Source: Nitrospira moscoviensis
GTDB lineage: Bacteria; Nitrospirota; Nitrospiria; Nitrospirales; Nitrospiraceae
Length of the DNA stretch: 64,000 nt
Direction: 5' to 3'
Assembly (NCBI RefSeq): GCF_001273775.1
Contig: NZ_CP011801.1
Location: 558,001-622,000, forward strand
Position numbers and translations under genes: made by a program. The notes under the pieces are model-generated. The model had not been told where the DNA came from, did no database searches, and saw only the letters and a program-made list of their open reading frames with translations. Positions 52,972-61,866 of the stretch are shown here, piece by piece (within the stretch, counting starts at the first letter, position 1; each line of letters opens with the position of its first letter).

Positions 52972-53875
52972 CCCCGCGACTCCGACGACCGCCGTCTCCG
53001 TTCTCGCCCCCGCAAAAGTCAACCTCATCCTCAGAATCCTGGATCGACGTCCCGACGGATTTCACAACCTCTGGTCCCTGATGCAGACGGTGCGGCTCGA
53101 GGATACGGTGTCCGTCCGCCTCAGCGACGAGCATGAGGAGATCCGCCTGCACTGTGATGCGCCAGGCCTGGCCGTCGATCACACCAATTTGGTGTATCGG
53201 GCGGCGGCGGCCGCGCTCCGCCGCAGCGGGCGGAGTGTGGGGCTGACCATCGCCCTCGGCAAGCGCATCCCCATGGGCGCAGGGTTGGGCGGTGGGAGCA
53301 GTGATGCAGCCGCCACGATCCTGGCCTTGAATCAGTTGCTCAACTTGGGATGGACGGTCAAGGACATGATGGAGGTCGGGCAGGCGTTGGGCAGCGACGT
53401 GCCGTTTTTCTTCACGGCGCCGTCGGCGTTCGTCTCCGGCAGGGGAGAACAGGTGGCACCGGTACGTCTCGTCGGGAGCAAGTGGGTGGTCCTCGTGAAT
53501 CCGGGATTTCCCGTCGAAACCAAATGGGCCTATCACAGGCTCTCCTCGACGCGGGCGGCGGTCCGACCCCTGTCTCCCGCGCAGGCCGCATTGGCGGGCG
53601 CCGCAGAAGTTTCCTGGAACACGGTTCTTCCGCTGATGGAAAACGACTTTGAGACCCCGGTGTTCGACGCCCATCCGATCTTGCGGCAAATCCGGACGCG
53701 GCTTCTGGCAGAAGGGGCGGAAGCGGCGCTGCTGTCGGGAAGCGGCGCGACGGTGTTCGGTCTCTTTGCCGACGAGGCAACGGCGGTGCGAGCCGCGGCG
53801 TCATTCCAATACGATACCGCGCTCACGGTCTTTGTCGTCCCGGTCGGATCCGGCCCGCTGGCGTGCCGTGTGTGA
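52964..53875 (+). CDS. ispE: 4-diphosphocytidyl-2-C-methylerythritol kinase IspE
   Basis: A 303-residue GHMP kinase in the MEP isoprenoid pathway. Family blocks are APAKVNLILRILDRRPDGFHNL, the ATP loop PMGAGLGGGSSDAAATI, the DVPFFF block after ALGSD, and the late SGSGATVFGLF. GTG 52964 overlaps the pilR stop by 8 bp, so the two are coupled although functionally unrelated. Length is normal. Confidence 0.94.
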   Translation: MTSPATPTTAVSVLAPAKVNLILRILDRRPDGFHNLWSLMQTVRLEDTVSVRLSDEHEEIRLHCDAPGLAVDHTNLVYRAAAAALRRSGRSVGLTIALGKRIPMGAGLGGGSSDAAATILALNQLLNLGWTVKDMMEVGQALGSDVPFFFTAPSAFVSGRGEQVAPVRLVGSKWVVLVNPGFPVETKWAYHRLSSTRAAVRPLSPAQAALAGAAEVSWNTVLPLMENDFETPVFDAHPILRQIRTRLLAEGAEAALLSGSGATVFGLFADEATAVRAAASFQYDTALTVFVVPVGSGPLACRV

Positions 53876-53886
53876 TCTCTCGTCGG

Positions 53887-53916
53887 TTGACAAGCCGCTC
53901 GAATTTCCGATACAGT
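53887..53916 (+). promoter_or_regulatory. likely promoter of the prs leader
   Basis: TTGACA (53887-53892), an 18-bp spacer and TACAGT (53911-53916). Transcription would start about 140 bp before prs, leaving a long untranslated leader with several short inverted repeats. I see no tRNA gene there, although a tRNA-Gln often sits between ispE and prs in related genomes. No known riboswitch is recognised. Confidence 0.5.
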
Positions 53917-54061
53917 TTCAACCCTTGGTGGCTCTCAGCAGCTGGTAGGAACAGAGTAGGTGAGGCTCGCGAGAGTCTGCCGATGCCCGCCGTAGCACGA
54001 ACCACTCGAGAATTCGGGTCTTCTCTTAGAGGTTGACGAGAGAACGGTTCGGGACGCTCCG

Positions 54062-55003
54062 ATGAACAGAGAGCTGAAAATTTTTTCCGGCAACGCCAAT
54101 CTTGCGCTTGCCCATGAGATTTCTGCCTATCTCGGGCAGAAGCTGGGCGAGGCGACCGTCGCGTCGTTCAGCGACGGCGAAATCCGCGTCAAAATCGAAG
54201 AAAATGTGCGGGGCGCGGACGTGTTCGTCGTGCAATCCTGCTGTCAACCCGTCAACGATTCCCTCATGGAGTTGTTGATCATCATCGATGCGTTGAAGCG
54301 CTCGTCGGCGAATCGCATCACCGCCGTGATCCCGTATTTCGGCTATGCCCGCCAGGATCGTAAAGATCAGCCCCGTGTGCCGATCACGGCCAAACTGGTG
54401 GCCGACTTGATCACGACGGCGGGGGCCGATCGTGTCCTGACCATGGATTTGCATGCCGGGCAGATTCAAGGCTTTTTCAATGTGCCGGTGGATCACTTGT
54501 ACGCGCTGCCGGTGCTGCTGGATTACATCACGAAGAAGAAGATCGCGGATCTGGTGGTCGTCTCCCCCGACGCCGGCGGTGTGGAGCGGGCCCGGGCCTT
54601 TGCGAAGCGGCTCCAAGCCAACCTGGCGATCATCGACAAACGGCGCGAGGGGCCGAACCAAGCGCAAATCATGAACATCATCGGCGACGTGCAGGGGAAG
54701 AATGCCTTGCTGCTCGACGACATGATCGATACGGCGGGTACGATCGTCCAGGGCGCCCAGGCGTGCGCCGACCAAGGAGCCAGGGAGGTCTGGACGGCCT
54801 GCACCCACGCGGTGCTCTCCGGTCCGGCGCTCGACCGGCTGCAGCGGTCCTGCATCTCGCAGGTCGTCGTGACGAATACGATCCCGTTGCGCGGGAAAGA
54901 ACAAGTTTGTCCGAAGTTACACGCCCTGTCGGTGGCGCCGTTGTTGGGCGAGGCCATCAGACGCATCCATGAAGACGAATCGGTCAGCTCATTATTCGCC
55001 TGA
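54062..55003 (+). CDS. prs: ribose-phosphate pyrophosphokinase
   Basis: A 313-residue enzyme making PRPP from ribose-5-phosphate and ATP. The catalytic flexible loop region is [22 protein letters not shown] in pieces. The ribose-5-phosphate and metal site is [19 protein letters not shown], and the PRPP-binding loop is [13 protein letters not shown]. Length is standard. Its ATG at 54062 follows a GA-rich leader. The next gene (rplY) starts 51 bp later. Confidence 0.97.
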   Translation: MNRELKIFSGNANLALAHEISAYLGQKLGEATVASFSDGEIRVKIEENVRGADVFVVQSCCQPVNDSLMELLIIIDALKRSSANRITAVIPYFGYARQDRKDQPRVPITAKLVADLITTAGADRVLTMDLHAGQIQGFFNVPVDHLYALPVLLDYITKKKIADLVVVSPDAGGVERARAFAKRLQANLAIIDKRREGPNQAQIMNIIGDVQGKNALLLDDMIDTAGTIVQGAQACADQGAREVWTACTHAVLSGPALDRLQRSCISQVVVTNTIPLRGKEQVCPKLHALSVAPLLGEAIRRIHEDESVSSLFA

Positions 55004-55054
55004 GGCGGCGCAGAGCCGTGTGCCGGCGAGCAGCAGGGAAGACGGAGGAGCATC

Positions 55055-55837
55055 ATGAAATTCGAATTGACAGTCACGGTGAGAGAGCAGGCCGGCAAGG
55101 GAGCCGCCCGATCGATGCGGCGAAGCGGAAAAGTGCCCGCGGTCCTCTACGGCCAGGGGGAATGTTTGCTCTTGACCGTCGAACCCGAGGAACTGATCAA
55201 GATCCTCAAGTCGCAGGCCGGCAGCACAGCCCTGATCTCGCTGACCGTGGCGGGCGCCAAGTCGGCGCCCAACCGCACCGCGCTGCTGCGGGATTATCAA
55301 GTGGATCCGGTCACCGGCGCCGTGCTGCATGCGGACCTCTTTGAGATCTCCATGAGCAAGCCCATTCGGGTCAAAGTGCCGATCCACGTCGTCGGCGGCG
55401 TGCCGGCCGGTGTGAAGGAAGGCGGCGTGCTGCACCACAATTTGCGCGAGCTTCATATCGAATGTTTGCCGGCTGCCTTGCCGGACCATATCGAAGTCGA
55501 CGCCTCCGCATTGAAGATCGGCGACGGCATCCATCTCAAAGAGATCACCAAGCGCGAGGGCATCCGGTATCTGGACGACCCGGACCAGATGGTCGTCAGC
55601 GTGGCGGCGCCCATGTCCGACGCCAAGCTGGAAGCCCTGTTGACCAGCGCGGCGGCAACGGCCGCCGAACCGGAAGTGGCGGCCAAGGGCAAGGAAGCGG
55701 CCGCGGCTGAGGGCGGCGAACCGGCGAAGGCGGGCGCAGCGGCGCCGGCGGCCGGTGAGGCCAAGGCCGGCGAGAAGAAGGAAGCCGGCAAGGAAGCGCC
55801 CAAGGCCGAGAAGAAAGAAGCCGACAAGAAGAAGTAG
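55055..55837 (+). CDS. rplY: 50S ribosomal protein L25/general stress protein Ctc with long tail
   Basis: A 260-residue CTC-type L25. Residues 1-95 are the 5S rRNA-binding L25 domain (FELTVTVREQAGKGAARSMRRSGKVPAVLYG in pieces). Residues 96 to about 185 are the TL5/CTC beta domain (IRVKVPIHVVGGVPAGVKEGGVLHHNLRELHIECLPAALPDHIEVD in pieces). The last 70 residues are an Ala/Lys/Glu-rich low-complexity tail, longer than in most L25 proteins. It lies between prs and pth, a common ribosome-linked grouping. Confidence 0.93.
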   Translation: MKFELTVTVREQAGKGAARSMRRSGKVPAVLYGQGECLLLTVEPEELIKILKSQAGSTALISLTVAGAKSAPNRTALLRDYQVDPVTGAVLHADLFEISMSKPIRVKVPIHVVGGVPAGVKEGGVLHHNLRELHIECLPAALPDHIEVDASALKIGDGIHLKEITKREGIRYLDDPDQMVVSVAAPMSDAKLEALLTSAAATAAEPEVAAKGKEAAAAEGGEPAKAGAAAPAAGEAKAGEKKEAGKEAPKAEKKEADKKK

Positions 55838-55839
55838 CG

Positions 55840-56421
55840 GTGCGCCTCATCGTCGGTCTGGGCAATCCCGGCAAGGCGTACGCCTGCACGCGCCACAACG
55901 TCGGCATGTGGGTGATCGAGCGAGCCGCGGCTCGCTGGTCGATCCGCCTTGCGCCGCGAGGCGCGGCGCAGCGGGGATCGGGGCGGCTGGGATCCGAGTT
56001 CATCGAGTTGGCCGGCCTGCTGGACTGGATGAACGTCAGCGGTCCTCCTCTCAAAGGTCTTCTGCGGGAATTGGCGCTCACCCCCGAGCATCTCATCCTC
56101 ATTCACGACGATCTCGATCTGGAGCCGGGGCGGCTCAAGATCAAGCAGGCCGGCGGACACGGCGGACACAACGGCATCAAGTCCGTCATCGAGACGCTCG
56201 GGACGCCTCAGTTCGTCAGGATCAAAATCGGGATCGGCCGGCCTGCGCCGGGGCAGGACCCCGCCGATTACGTGCTGGAGCCGGTGTCTGCAGACGAGAT
56301 GGCGGTGTTTGAACCTTGTCTGGAACGGGCCGTCGACGCGCTGGAATGTCTGATCCATCGCGGCACGGCCGTCGCGATGAATCAATTCAACGTGCGGGAA
56401 CGGGAGGAAAGTGATCAGTGA
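55840..56421 (+). CDS. pth: peptidyl-tRNA hydrolase
   Basis: A 193-residue enzyme that recycles peptidyl-tRNA. The opening IVGLGNPGKAYACTRHNVG carries the catalytic His in RHNVG (about 20). Later blocks are HDDLDLEPGRLKIKQAGGHGGHNGIKSVIE and FVRIKIGIGRPAPGQDPADYVL in pieces. GTG 55840 starts 2 bp after rplY. The stop codon (56419-56421) is inside the left arm of a heptad hairpin. Confidence 0.95.
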   Translation: MRLIVGLGNPGKAYACTRHNVGMWVIERAAARWSIRLAPRGAAQRGSGRLGSEFIELAGLLDWMNVSGPPLKGLLRELALTPEHLILIHDDLDLEPGRLKIKQAGGHGGHNGIKSVIETLGTPQFVRIKIGIGRPAPGQDPADYVLEPVSADEMAVFEPCLERAVDALECLIHRGTAVAMNQFNVREREESDQ

Positions 56422-56491
56422 TGGGTGATGAGTGATCGGTGTAAAGCTGGGAAACGTTTTCGCTCACCACTCGTCACCCATCACTCACCAC
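56411..56491. repeat. heptad-repeat hairpin between pth and ychF
   Basis: The left arm (56411-56441) reads GTGATCA, GTGATGG, GTGATGA, GTGATCG, GTG. The right arm (56461-56491) has TCACCAC, TCGTCAC, CCATCAC, TCACCAC units. The pth stop lies inside the left arm, so the last codons of pth overlap the repeat. Confidence 0.8.
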
Positions 56492-56500
56492 GGCTAAACC

Positions 56501-57592
56501 ATGGCACTCTGTTGCGGCATGATCGGCTTGCCGAACGTCGGCAAGACGACGGTCTTCAACGCCCTGACGGGTGGCGGAGCCCTTGCAGCCAATTATCCCT
56601 TTGCCACCGTGGATCCGAACACGGGCATCGCCGTGGTGCCCGATCCTCGCCTGCTGACGCTCACCGACATCTTCAAATCGAAGAAAACCACCTACAGCAC
56701 GCTGGAAGTCCGCGACATCGCCGGTCTCGTGGAAGGAGCGAGCAAAGGCGAGGGCCTGGGCAACCAATTCCTGGGGCACATCCGTGAAGTGGACGCGCTG
56801 CTCCACGTGGTCCGCTGCTTTCAAGGGACCGACGTCGTTCATGTCAGCGGCGGCGTCGACCCCCTCCGCGACATCGGCGTGATCGAAACCGAGCTCATGC
56901 TCGCGGATCTCGAGGCGCTGGATCGTCGCAAACAGAAGGCCGAGAAAAAAGTCCGGGCCGGCGATAAAAAAGCGGCCTTCGAAGTCGAGTTCCTGACGCG
57001 CCTGATCGGCCTCCTCGACAAAGGCGAATGGCTCGGCAATCTGTCCTATACCGCCGACGAGCGGGCGCTGCTGAACGAGTGCCAGCTGCTGTCGGCCAAG
57101 CCGGTGCTGTTCGTCGCCAACGTGTCGGAAGGCAAGAACGCGGACGAAGCGATGGTGAAAACCGTGCGCGACTTCGCCGAGAAGCGCGGCGCGCGCGTGG
57201 TGACGATCTGCGGCCAGCTCGAAGCGGAGTTGTCCTCGTTGCCGGAAAGCGAGCGGGCAGACTTCCTCACGGAGATGGGACTGACCGAATCGGGTCTTGT
57301 GCGCTTGACCAGGGAAGCCTACGCCCTGCTCAACCTCATTACCTTCTTCACCGCCGGCGAGACCGAATCCCGGGCTTGGCCCATTCCCCGTGGCACGAAG
57401 GCGCCGCAAGCCGCCGGCAGGATCCACTCCGACATGGAGCGCGGCTTCATCCGCGCCGAGGTCTATCACTACGACGATCTCCTGGCCTGCGGATCGGAGG
57501 CCAAGGTGAAGGAAAAAGGCCTCTTCAGACTGGAAGGCAAAGACTACGTCATCAAAGAGGCGGACATCGTCTACTTCCGGTTCAACGTCTAA
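56501..57592 (+). CDS. ychF: redox-regulated ribosome-associated ATPase YchF
   Basis: A 363-residue Obg-family P-loop protein. G1 is [14 protein letters not shown]. The specificity motif is NVSE (LFVANVSEG) instead of NKxD, as usual for YchF, which prefers ATP. The C-terminal TGS domain ([43 protein letters not shown] in pieces) is present. YchF binds the ribosome and 26S-proteasome-like partners in other species. It ends with YFRFNV and overlaps the convergent gene by 4 bp. Confidence 0.96.
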   Translation: MALCCGMIGLPNVGKTTVFNALTGGGALAANYPFATVDPNTGIAVVPDPRLLTLTDIFKSKKTTYSTLEVRDIAGLVEGASKGEGLGNQFLGHIREVDALLHVVRCFQGTDVVHVSGGVDPLRDIGVIETELMLADLEALDRRKQKAEKKVRAGDKKAAFEVEFLTRLIGLLDKGEWLGNLSYTADERALLNECQLLSAKPVLFVANVSEGKNADEAMVKTVRDFAEKRGARVVTICGQLEAELSSLPESERADFLTEMGLTESGLVRLTREAYALLNLITFFTAGETESRAWPIPRGTKAPQAAGRIHSDMERGFIRAEVYHYDDLLACGSEAKVKEKGLFRLEGKDYVIKEADIVYFRFNV

Positions 57593-58161
57593 GCGGCGAG
57601 TTGATCGATGATGTGTTTGGAAGGTTCCGTCTCGGCTTTCAGGGTCTTGCGCATCTGTTCGAGCGCCGCCGTATTCATGGCCGGATCGAGGGAGACGACG
57701 CAATCGGCCGGCACGACCACTTCGAATTCCCGCATGTAAGCGTCCGCGGCGGTGTAGAGGACGCAGTTGTCGCCGGCCATCCCGGTGATGATCAAGCGGC
57801 GTGCATGGAGAAAGCTCAGCAGCAGCTCGAGCGGCGTTGCGAAGAAGCCCGAGTGCTTGGGCTTCAGTACGAAGTAGTCGTCTTCATCCGGCTGTAGCAA
57901 TTCCGCGATCCTTTTTCCCCGGCAGTTCGCTTCCAGGCAGCGCGCCACCAGATGTCTGAAATCCGATCGCCACCGGCCGAAATTGTCGTTGATGTACAGG
58001 ACCGGCCATCCGGCTTGTTTCACGTTCCGCTTCAAGGCCGCAATGTTCCGCGCGGTCTGTTCGATGGTCGGGAGCAGTCGCTCCGCGCTGTCGAACGAAA
58101 GCTCGTTGATCATATCGATGATCAGCAGACAACTGCGAGCGTGATCGGGGTGTCGCGACAT
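57589..58161 (-). CDS. isochorismatase-family cysteine hydrolase
   Basis: A 190-residue single-domain hydrolase. The catalytic triad is visible: Asp in LLIIDMINEL (about 16), Lys in LKPKHSGFFATPL (about 100) and Cys in ITGMAGDNCVLYTAADAY (about 133). Relatives are nicotinamidases, biuret or isochorismate hydrolases. Metal-binding nicotinamidase residues are not clear, so the substrate is open. It lies 4 bp past the end of udgX on the same strand but has a different role. Confidence 0.85.
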   Translation of the reverse strand: MSRHPDHARSCLLIIDMINELSFDSAERLLPTIEQTARNIAALKRNVKQAGWPVLYINDNFGRWRSDFRHLVARCLEANCRGKRIAELLQPDEDDYFVLKPKHSGFFATPLELLLSFLHARRLIITGMAGDNCVLYTAADAYMREFEVVVPADCVVSLDPAMNTAALEQMRKTLKAETEPSKHIIDQLAA

Positions 58162-58165
58162 GGCG

Positions 58166-58807
58166 TCAGGCGGCCTCGGCTTGAAGGAATCGTCTGATCC
58201 GTTTCAAATCTTCGACGAAGCGCCGGTATTCCTCTTCCCGCTGAGCCGCTTCGGGATGCCGCAGGATGGCGGAGGGATGGGCGGTCACGAAGACCGTCTG
58301 CGCCATCGGCGTGCTCCAGGGCCGCCCTCTCAGTTCATTCACACGCACGACCTTGCCGAAGACGGATTGGGCGGCCGTGACGCCGAGGCAGACAACGACG
58401 CGCGGTTGCACCACCTGCACTTCCGCCTCGAGCCAGGGCCGGCAGGCGGCAATCTCGGCAGCGGAAGGCTTTTTGTGCTTGCGCCGCTTGCCTTGCGGCT
58501 CCCACTTGAAGTGCTTCACGGCGTTGGTGACGTAGACGTCGCGCCGCGCAATCCCGGCTTCGGTCAAGGCCTTGTCCAGGATCTTGCCCGCAGGGCCGAC
58601 GAAGGGATGGCCCGCTTGGTCCTCTTGATCGCCGGGCTGCTCGCCGACGAAGACGACCGTGGCCTGGAACGCTCCTTCTCCGAAGACGGTTTGCGTGGCG
58701 CGCTGGTAGAGATCGCAACCGGTACAGGAAGCGGCGGCCTCCTGCAGATGGGGGATGGTCAGCGTGGCAGGAAAGAACTGGGCGGCTGATCGGGCCGGGC
58801 CTCGCAT
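58166..58807 (-). CDS. udgX: UdgX-type uracil-DNA glycosylase (covalent uracil-DNA binder)
   Basis: A 213-residue Fe-S uracil-DNA glycosylase of family 4 type. Motif A is GEQPGDQED (about 55-63) and the late HPSAILRHP block is motif B. Four cysteines for the [4Fe-4S] cluster are at about 28, 31, 122 and 140. The key feature is the inserted basic loop KRRKH at 107-111 followed by KKPS. In UdgX a His in this KRRIH-type loop bonds covalently to the abasic site, and His111 is at that position. Classical family 4 UDGs lack the loop. The gene overlaps dnaE2 by 49 bp and closes an imuB-dnaE2-udgX cassette. It would catch uracil lesions in DNA, probably under damage control. Confidence 0.88.
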   Translation of the reverse strand: MRGPARSAAQFFPATLTIPHLQEAAASCTGCDLYQRATQTVFGEGAFQATVVFVGEQPGDQEDQAGHPFVGPAGKILDKALTEAGIARRDVYVTNAVKHFKWEPQGKRRKHKKPSAAEIAACRPWLEAEVQVVQPRVVVCLGVTAAQSVFGKVVRVNELRGRPWSTPMAQTVFVTAHPSAILRHPEAAQREEEYRRFVEDLKRIRRFLQAEAA

Positions 58808-61800
58808 GCTTCACCATACCATGTTTCCGGATCAGCCACTGGGCGGTGCTCCTCCTCCTTCGCCGATTCCAGCATGCGGAGATCGAGCACCGCCAGCGTC
58901 ACGACGCCGAACGATTCTTCCACCACCCCGCGGACCACATACGGCCGGTTCGGTGCTAGCAGGTGGCAGCAACGCCGATAGACGTCGGGGAACAGCGTCG
59001 CGTCGTAGAGGGCGGTGACATCTTCGAGCGTGATGAATTCCATCGCCTGCCCATGCGTGGTTTCCGCCGCTTTTTCCGTCACCAGCCAGCCGACCATCGT
59101 GATGCGGCGGCCGACGTACCGATGCATCTGCGAAGCCGGCACAGGCCGCAGCCGCTCAATCGGCTTGCGATAGAGGGTCAGGGGGTGGCGGCTGGCCAGA
59201 AAGCCGAAGGATTCGATCTCGTGAGCCCGCTTCTGGGCGGCGGTGTACTCGTCCGGTACAGGTAACGGACTCAGGCCGGCCTCCTTTCCCGCATACAGCC
59301 GCCAGAGCAGGGCCGGTCTCGTCAGCTCCCCGGCGATGGAATCGCAACAGCCGGCGCGGACCAAGGCTCTGGCCTGCGCCGGTTCCATCGCAACGCGCTG
59401 CAACAAGTCTTGGAATGATCGATAGGGGCCGTGCTCCGTTCGCTCTTTCACGATTTGTTTGCCGAGCGCTTCCGGGATCGTCTTCACCTGCATCAACCCC
59501 ATGCGCAGCCGCTCCCCCTCCCCCCGGTAGGCCCAGTCGCTCTCGTTCACGTCGGGAAGCAGTATCGCAAGTCCCATCCGTCTTGCTTCCGACACATACG
59601 CGCAGGTCGAATAAAACCCGCCTTGATTGCTGATGACGGCGGCGATGAATTCCGCCGGGTAGTGCGTTCTAAGATAGGCGGACTTGAACGAGACCTGCGC
59701 GTAGCTGGCCGAATGGGGCTTGCAAAAGCTGTAGCCGGCGAAACTCATGATCATCTTCCACATGGCTTCGATGGTCTCGCGCGGCACGCCGTTCTCCGCC
59801 GCGCCCTGGAAGAATTGGATTCGATAATCCTGCAGCTGCTTGGCCTTGTGCTTTTTGCTCAGCACTTTTCGGAGCTGATCGGCGTCGTCGATGGAAAAGT
59901 CCGCCAGCGCCATCGCGACCTTCGAGACGTCCTCCTGGTACGTCATGATGCCGTGGGTTTCGTCCAAGATGCCCTTGAGCTTGTCATGCCACACAGGACA
60001 GGAGCCTTCCTGCGCCCGGCGGATAAACTCTTCGACGAAGGGATTGGTGGCGGGCCTGACCAGCGACGAGACCATCACGAGATACTCGAACACGTCGGCC
60101 ACGGCGCGGCGGCGGGGCGGCATGCCGTTCCAGAGTTTTCTCAATAACAGCCTCGTCGCGGGCGATTCGATGTAGAAGCAGCCGATCGTGTCCCCGCGCC
60201 GGATGGATTCCTGCGTCGCGGGATCGTTCACTGGATCCCACATTTCGTAGTCGATGTTGCGGCCCGTGTGCCGGGCGATCGCGATCAACGCATCGCGGAT
60301 TACCGCGAGCGAACGGTTGCCCAAAATGTCGATTTTCACGAGCCCCGCGTCTTCCGTCTGATCCTTTTCCCATTGGATGACCGGCAGGCCCTTCGCCGTG
60401 AATTCCACCGGCACGTAGCGCCGGATCTCCTCCGGCACGATGACGACCCCGCCGCAATGCATCGAAAGGTGGCGGAAGTGATTGTGCGCCCGCAGCGCTT
60501 GACCAAGAATCTCAGGCCACGGCGCTTTCAGCTTCAGCGTCTGCGAAAGCCGGCTCAGCCATTGGGCGTTGGTCGGCGGCGCGGAGAAGCCGAGGAGATC
60601 TTTTTGGCGCATGACGCGTGAGGACATCCTGCCGATGTCTTCGGCCGGCATCCCGTAGACCTTCGCCGTTTCGCGGATGGCCGCGCGGAAGCCCAGGGTA
60701 TTGTGATTGGCCACCATCGCCGCCTGGCGCGCGCCGTATTGTTTGAAGACTCCGTCCAACACCTCGTCGCGTTCGTCCCAAGGAAAATCGATGTCGATGT
60801 CCGGCGGGTCTTTGCGGCCGGGATTCAAAAACCGCTCGAAGAACAAATGGTGCTTGATCGGGTCCACATGCGTGATCTTGAGGCAATAGGACACGATCGA
60901 GGCCGCGACCGAGCCGCGGCCGCAGGTCCGCGGCGCCCGGCGGACAATTTCCTCCACGACGAGAAAGTAGTGGGCGAAGCCTTTTTGCCGAATGATGGTG
61001 AGCTCTTTCTCGATCCGCTCACGGACCTCGTCCGACAAGGAGCCGTAACGAGACAGCGCCCCCTCATAGGTTTTCTCCTTGAGCCACGTGAAGGCCTCCT
61101 CTGCTCGGAGTTGACGAAAGGCGGGAAAGATCGTCTCGCCGAAGCGCCAGTCACCGTGGCAGGCTTCGGCGATGCACACCGTGTTCTCCAACGCGTCCGG
61201 GACATGAGGAAACCGGGCCTCCATGAGCGCGGGCGGCCGCAGCCATTGCGCGGGCGCGCAACAGGCTTCTTCCGGCAACCGTGACAGCGTCGTGTTGAGG
61301 GCGATCGCTCGCAGCAGACGATGGGTGGCGAAATCGTCGGCCCGTGAAAAGTACACGCGGTTGGTCGCGACGGGCGGCAGGCCGAGGCGGCGGCTGAACG
61401 ACAGCGCCGGTTGCATGGCCGGCCCGGGTGTCAGTTCGACGTAGAGGTCTTGCCTGGACTCGTGCGCCCATGCCTGGAGAGCCGCGTCATCGTCGGTCAA
61501 TATGATGAGTCCATCGCGATAGCGGGCCACGGTCTTCACAAAATCGAACGAGGGATCACAATGCCGCTCGGACAGTAGGCGACAGAGGTTGGCGTAGCCG
61601 TCCGATGTTTTGGCCAGCAAGACCGCCCGATGGTCGTCGGTGGTCAGTTCGGCGCCGAGAATCGGTTTGAGACCCTGCTGCTTCGCCTGCTCGATGAATC
61701 GGATCGCGCCATAGAGGCCGTTCGTATCGGTCAAGGCCAGCGCCGGCGCCCCGTGTCGTTTGGCCAACCGGCACAGCTCTTCGAGCGGCGCGACGCCGCG

Positions 61801-61866
61801 CATCGGCGAATGGTCCGAATGGACGTGCAGGTGCACGAACGGCATCATGGCCGCGTTTTCCCCCAC
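58759..61866 (-). CDS. dnaE2: error-prone DNA polymerase III alpha subunit DnaE2
   Basis: A 1035-residue C-family polymerase. The PHP domain is at the N-terminus (FVHLHVHSDHSPMRGVAPLEEL). The palm domain has PDIDIDF with the catalytic Asp residues (about 355), preceded by GRGSVAASIVSYCL. A helix-hairpin-helix region and a C-terminal OB fold (ITMVGWLVTEKAAETTHGQAMEFITLEDVTALYDATLF in pieces) follow. The tau-binding tail of replicative DnaE1 is missing, as in DnaE2. It overlaps imuB by 22 bp upstream and udgX by 49 bp downstream. With ImuB it forms the translesion mutasome that causes damage-induced mutation. Confidence 0.93.
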   Translation of the reverse strand: MGENAAMMPFVHLHVHSDHSPMRGVAPLEELCRLAKRHGAPALALTDTNGLYGAIRFIEQAKQQGLKPILGAELTTDDHRAVLLAKTSDGYANLCRLLSERHCDPSFDFVKTVARYRDGLIILTDDDAALQAWAHESRQDLYVELTPGPAMQPALSFSRRLGLPPVATNRVYFSRADDFATHRLLRAIALNTTLSRLPEEACCAPAQWLRPPALMEARFPHVPDALENTVCIAEACHGDWRFGETIFPAFRQLRAEEAFTWLKEKTYEGALSRYGSLSDEVRERIEKELTIIRQKGFAHYFLVVEEIVRRAPRTCGRGSVAASIVSYCLKITHVDPIKHHLFFERFLNPGRKDPPDIDIDFPWDERDEVLDGVFKQYGARQAAMVANHNTLGFRAAIRETAKVYGMPAEDIGRMSSRVMRQKDLLGFSAPPTNAQWLSRLSQTLKLKAPWPEILGQALRAHNHFRHLSMHCGGVVIVPEEIRRYVPVEFTAKGLPVIQWEKDQTEDAGLVKIDILGNRSLAVIRDALIAIARHTGRNIDYEMWDPVNDPATQESIRRGDTIGCFYIESPATRLLLRKLWNGMPPRRRAVADVFEYLVMVSSLVRPATNPFVEEFIRRAQEGSCPVWHDKLKGILDETHGIMTYQEDVSKVAMALADFSIDDADQLRKVLSKKHKAKQLQDYRIQFFQGAAENGVPRETIEAMWKMIMSFAGYSFCKPHSASYAQVSFKSAYLRTHYPAEFIAAVISNQGGFYSTCAYVSEARRMGLAILLPDVNESDWAYRGEGERLRMGLMQVKTIPEALGKQIVKERTEHGPYRSFQDLLQRVAMEPAQARALVRAGCCDSIAGELTRPALLWRLYAGKEAGLSPLPVPDEYTAAQKRAHEIESFGFLASRHPLTLYRKPIERLRPVPASQMHRYVGRRITMVGWLVTEKAAETTHGQAMEFITLEDVTALYDATLFPDVYRRCCHLLAPNRPYVVRGVVEESFGVVTLAVLDLRMLESAKEEEHRPVADPETWYGEACEARPDQPPSSFLPR

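Noticed and set aside
53876..54061. Possible tRNA-Gln between ispE and prs
   Set aside because: No cloverleaf, no TTCGAAT-type T-loop and no CCA end could be found on either strand.
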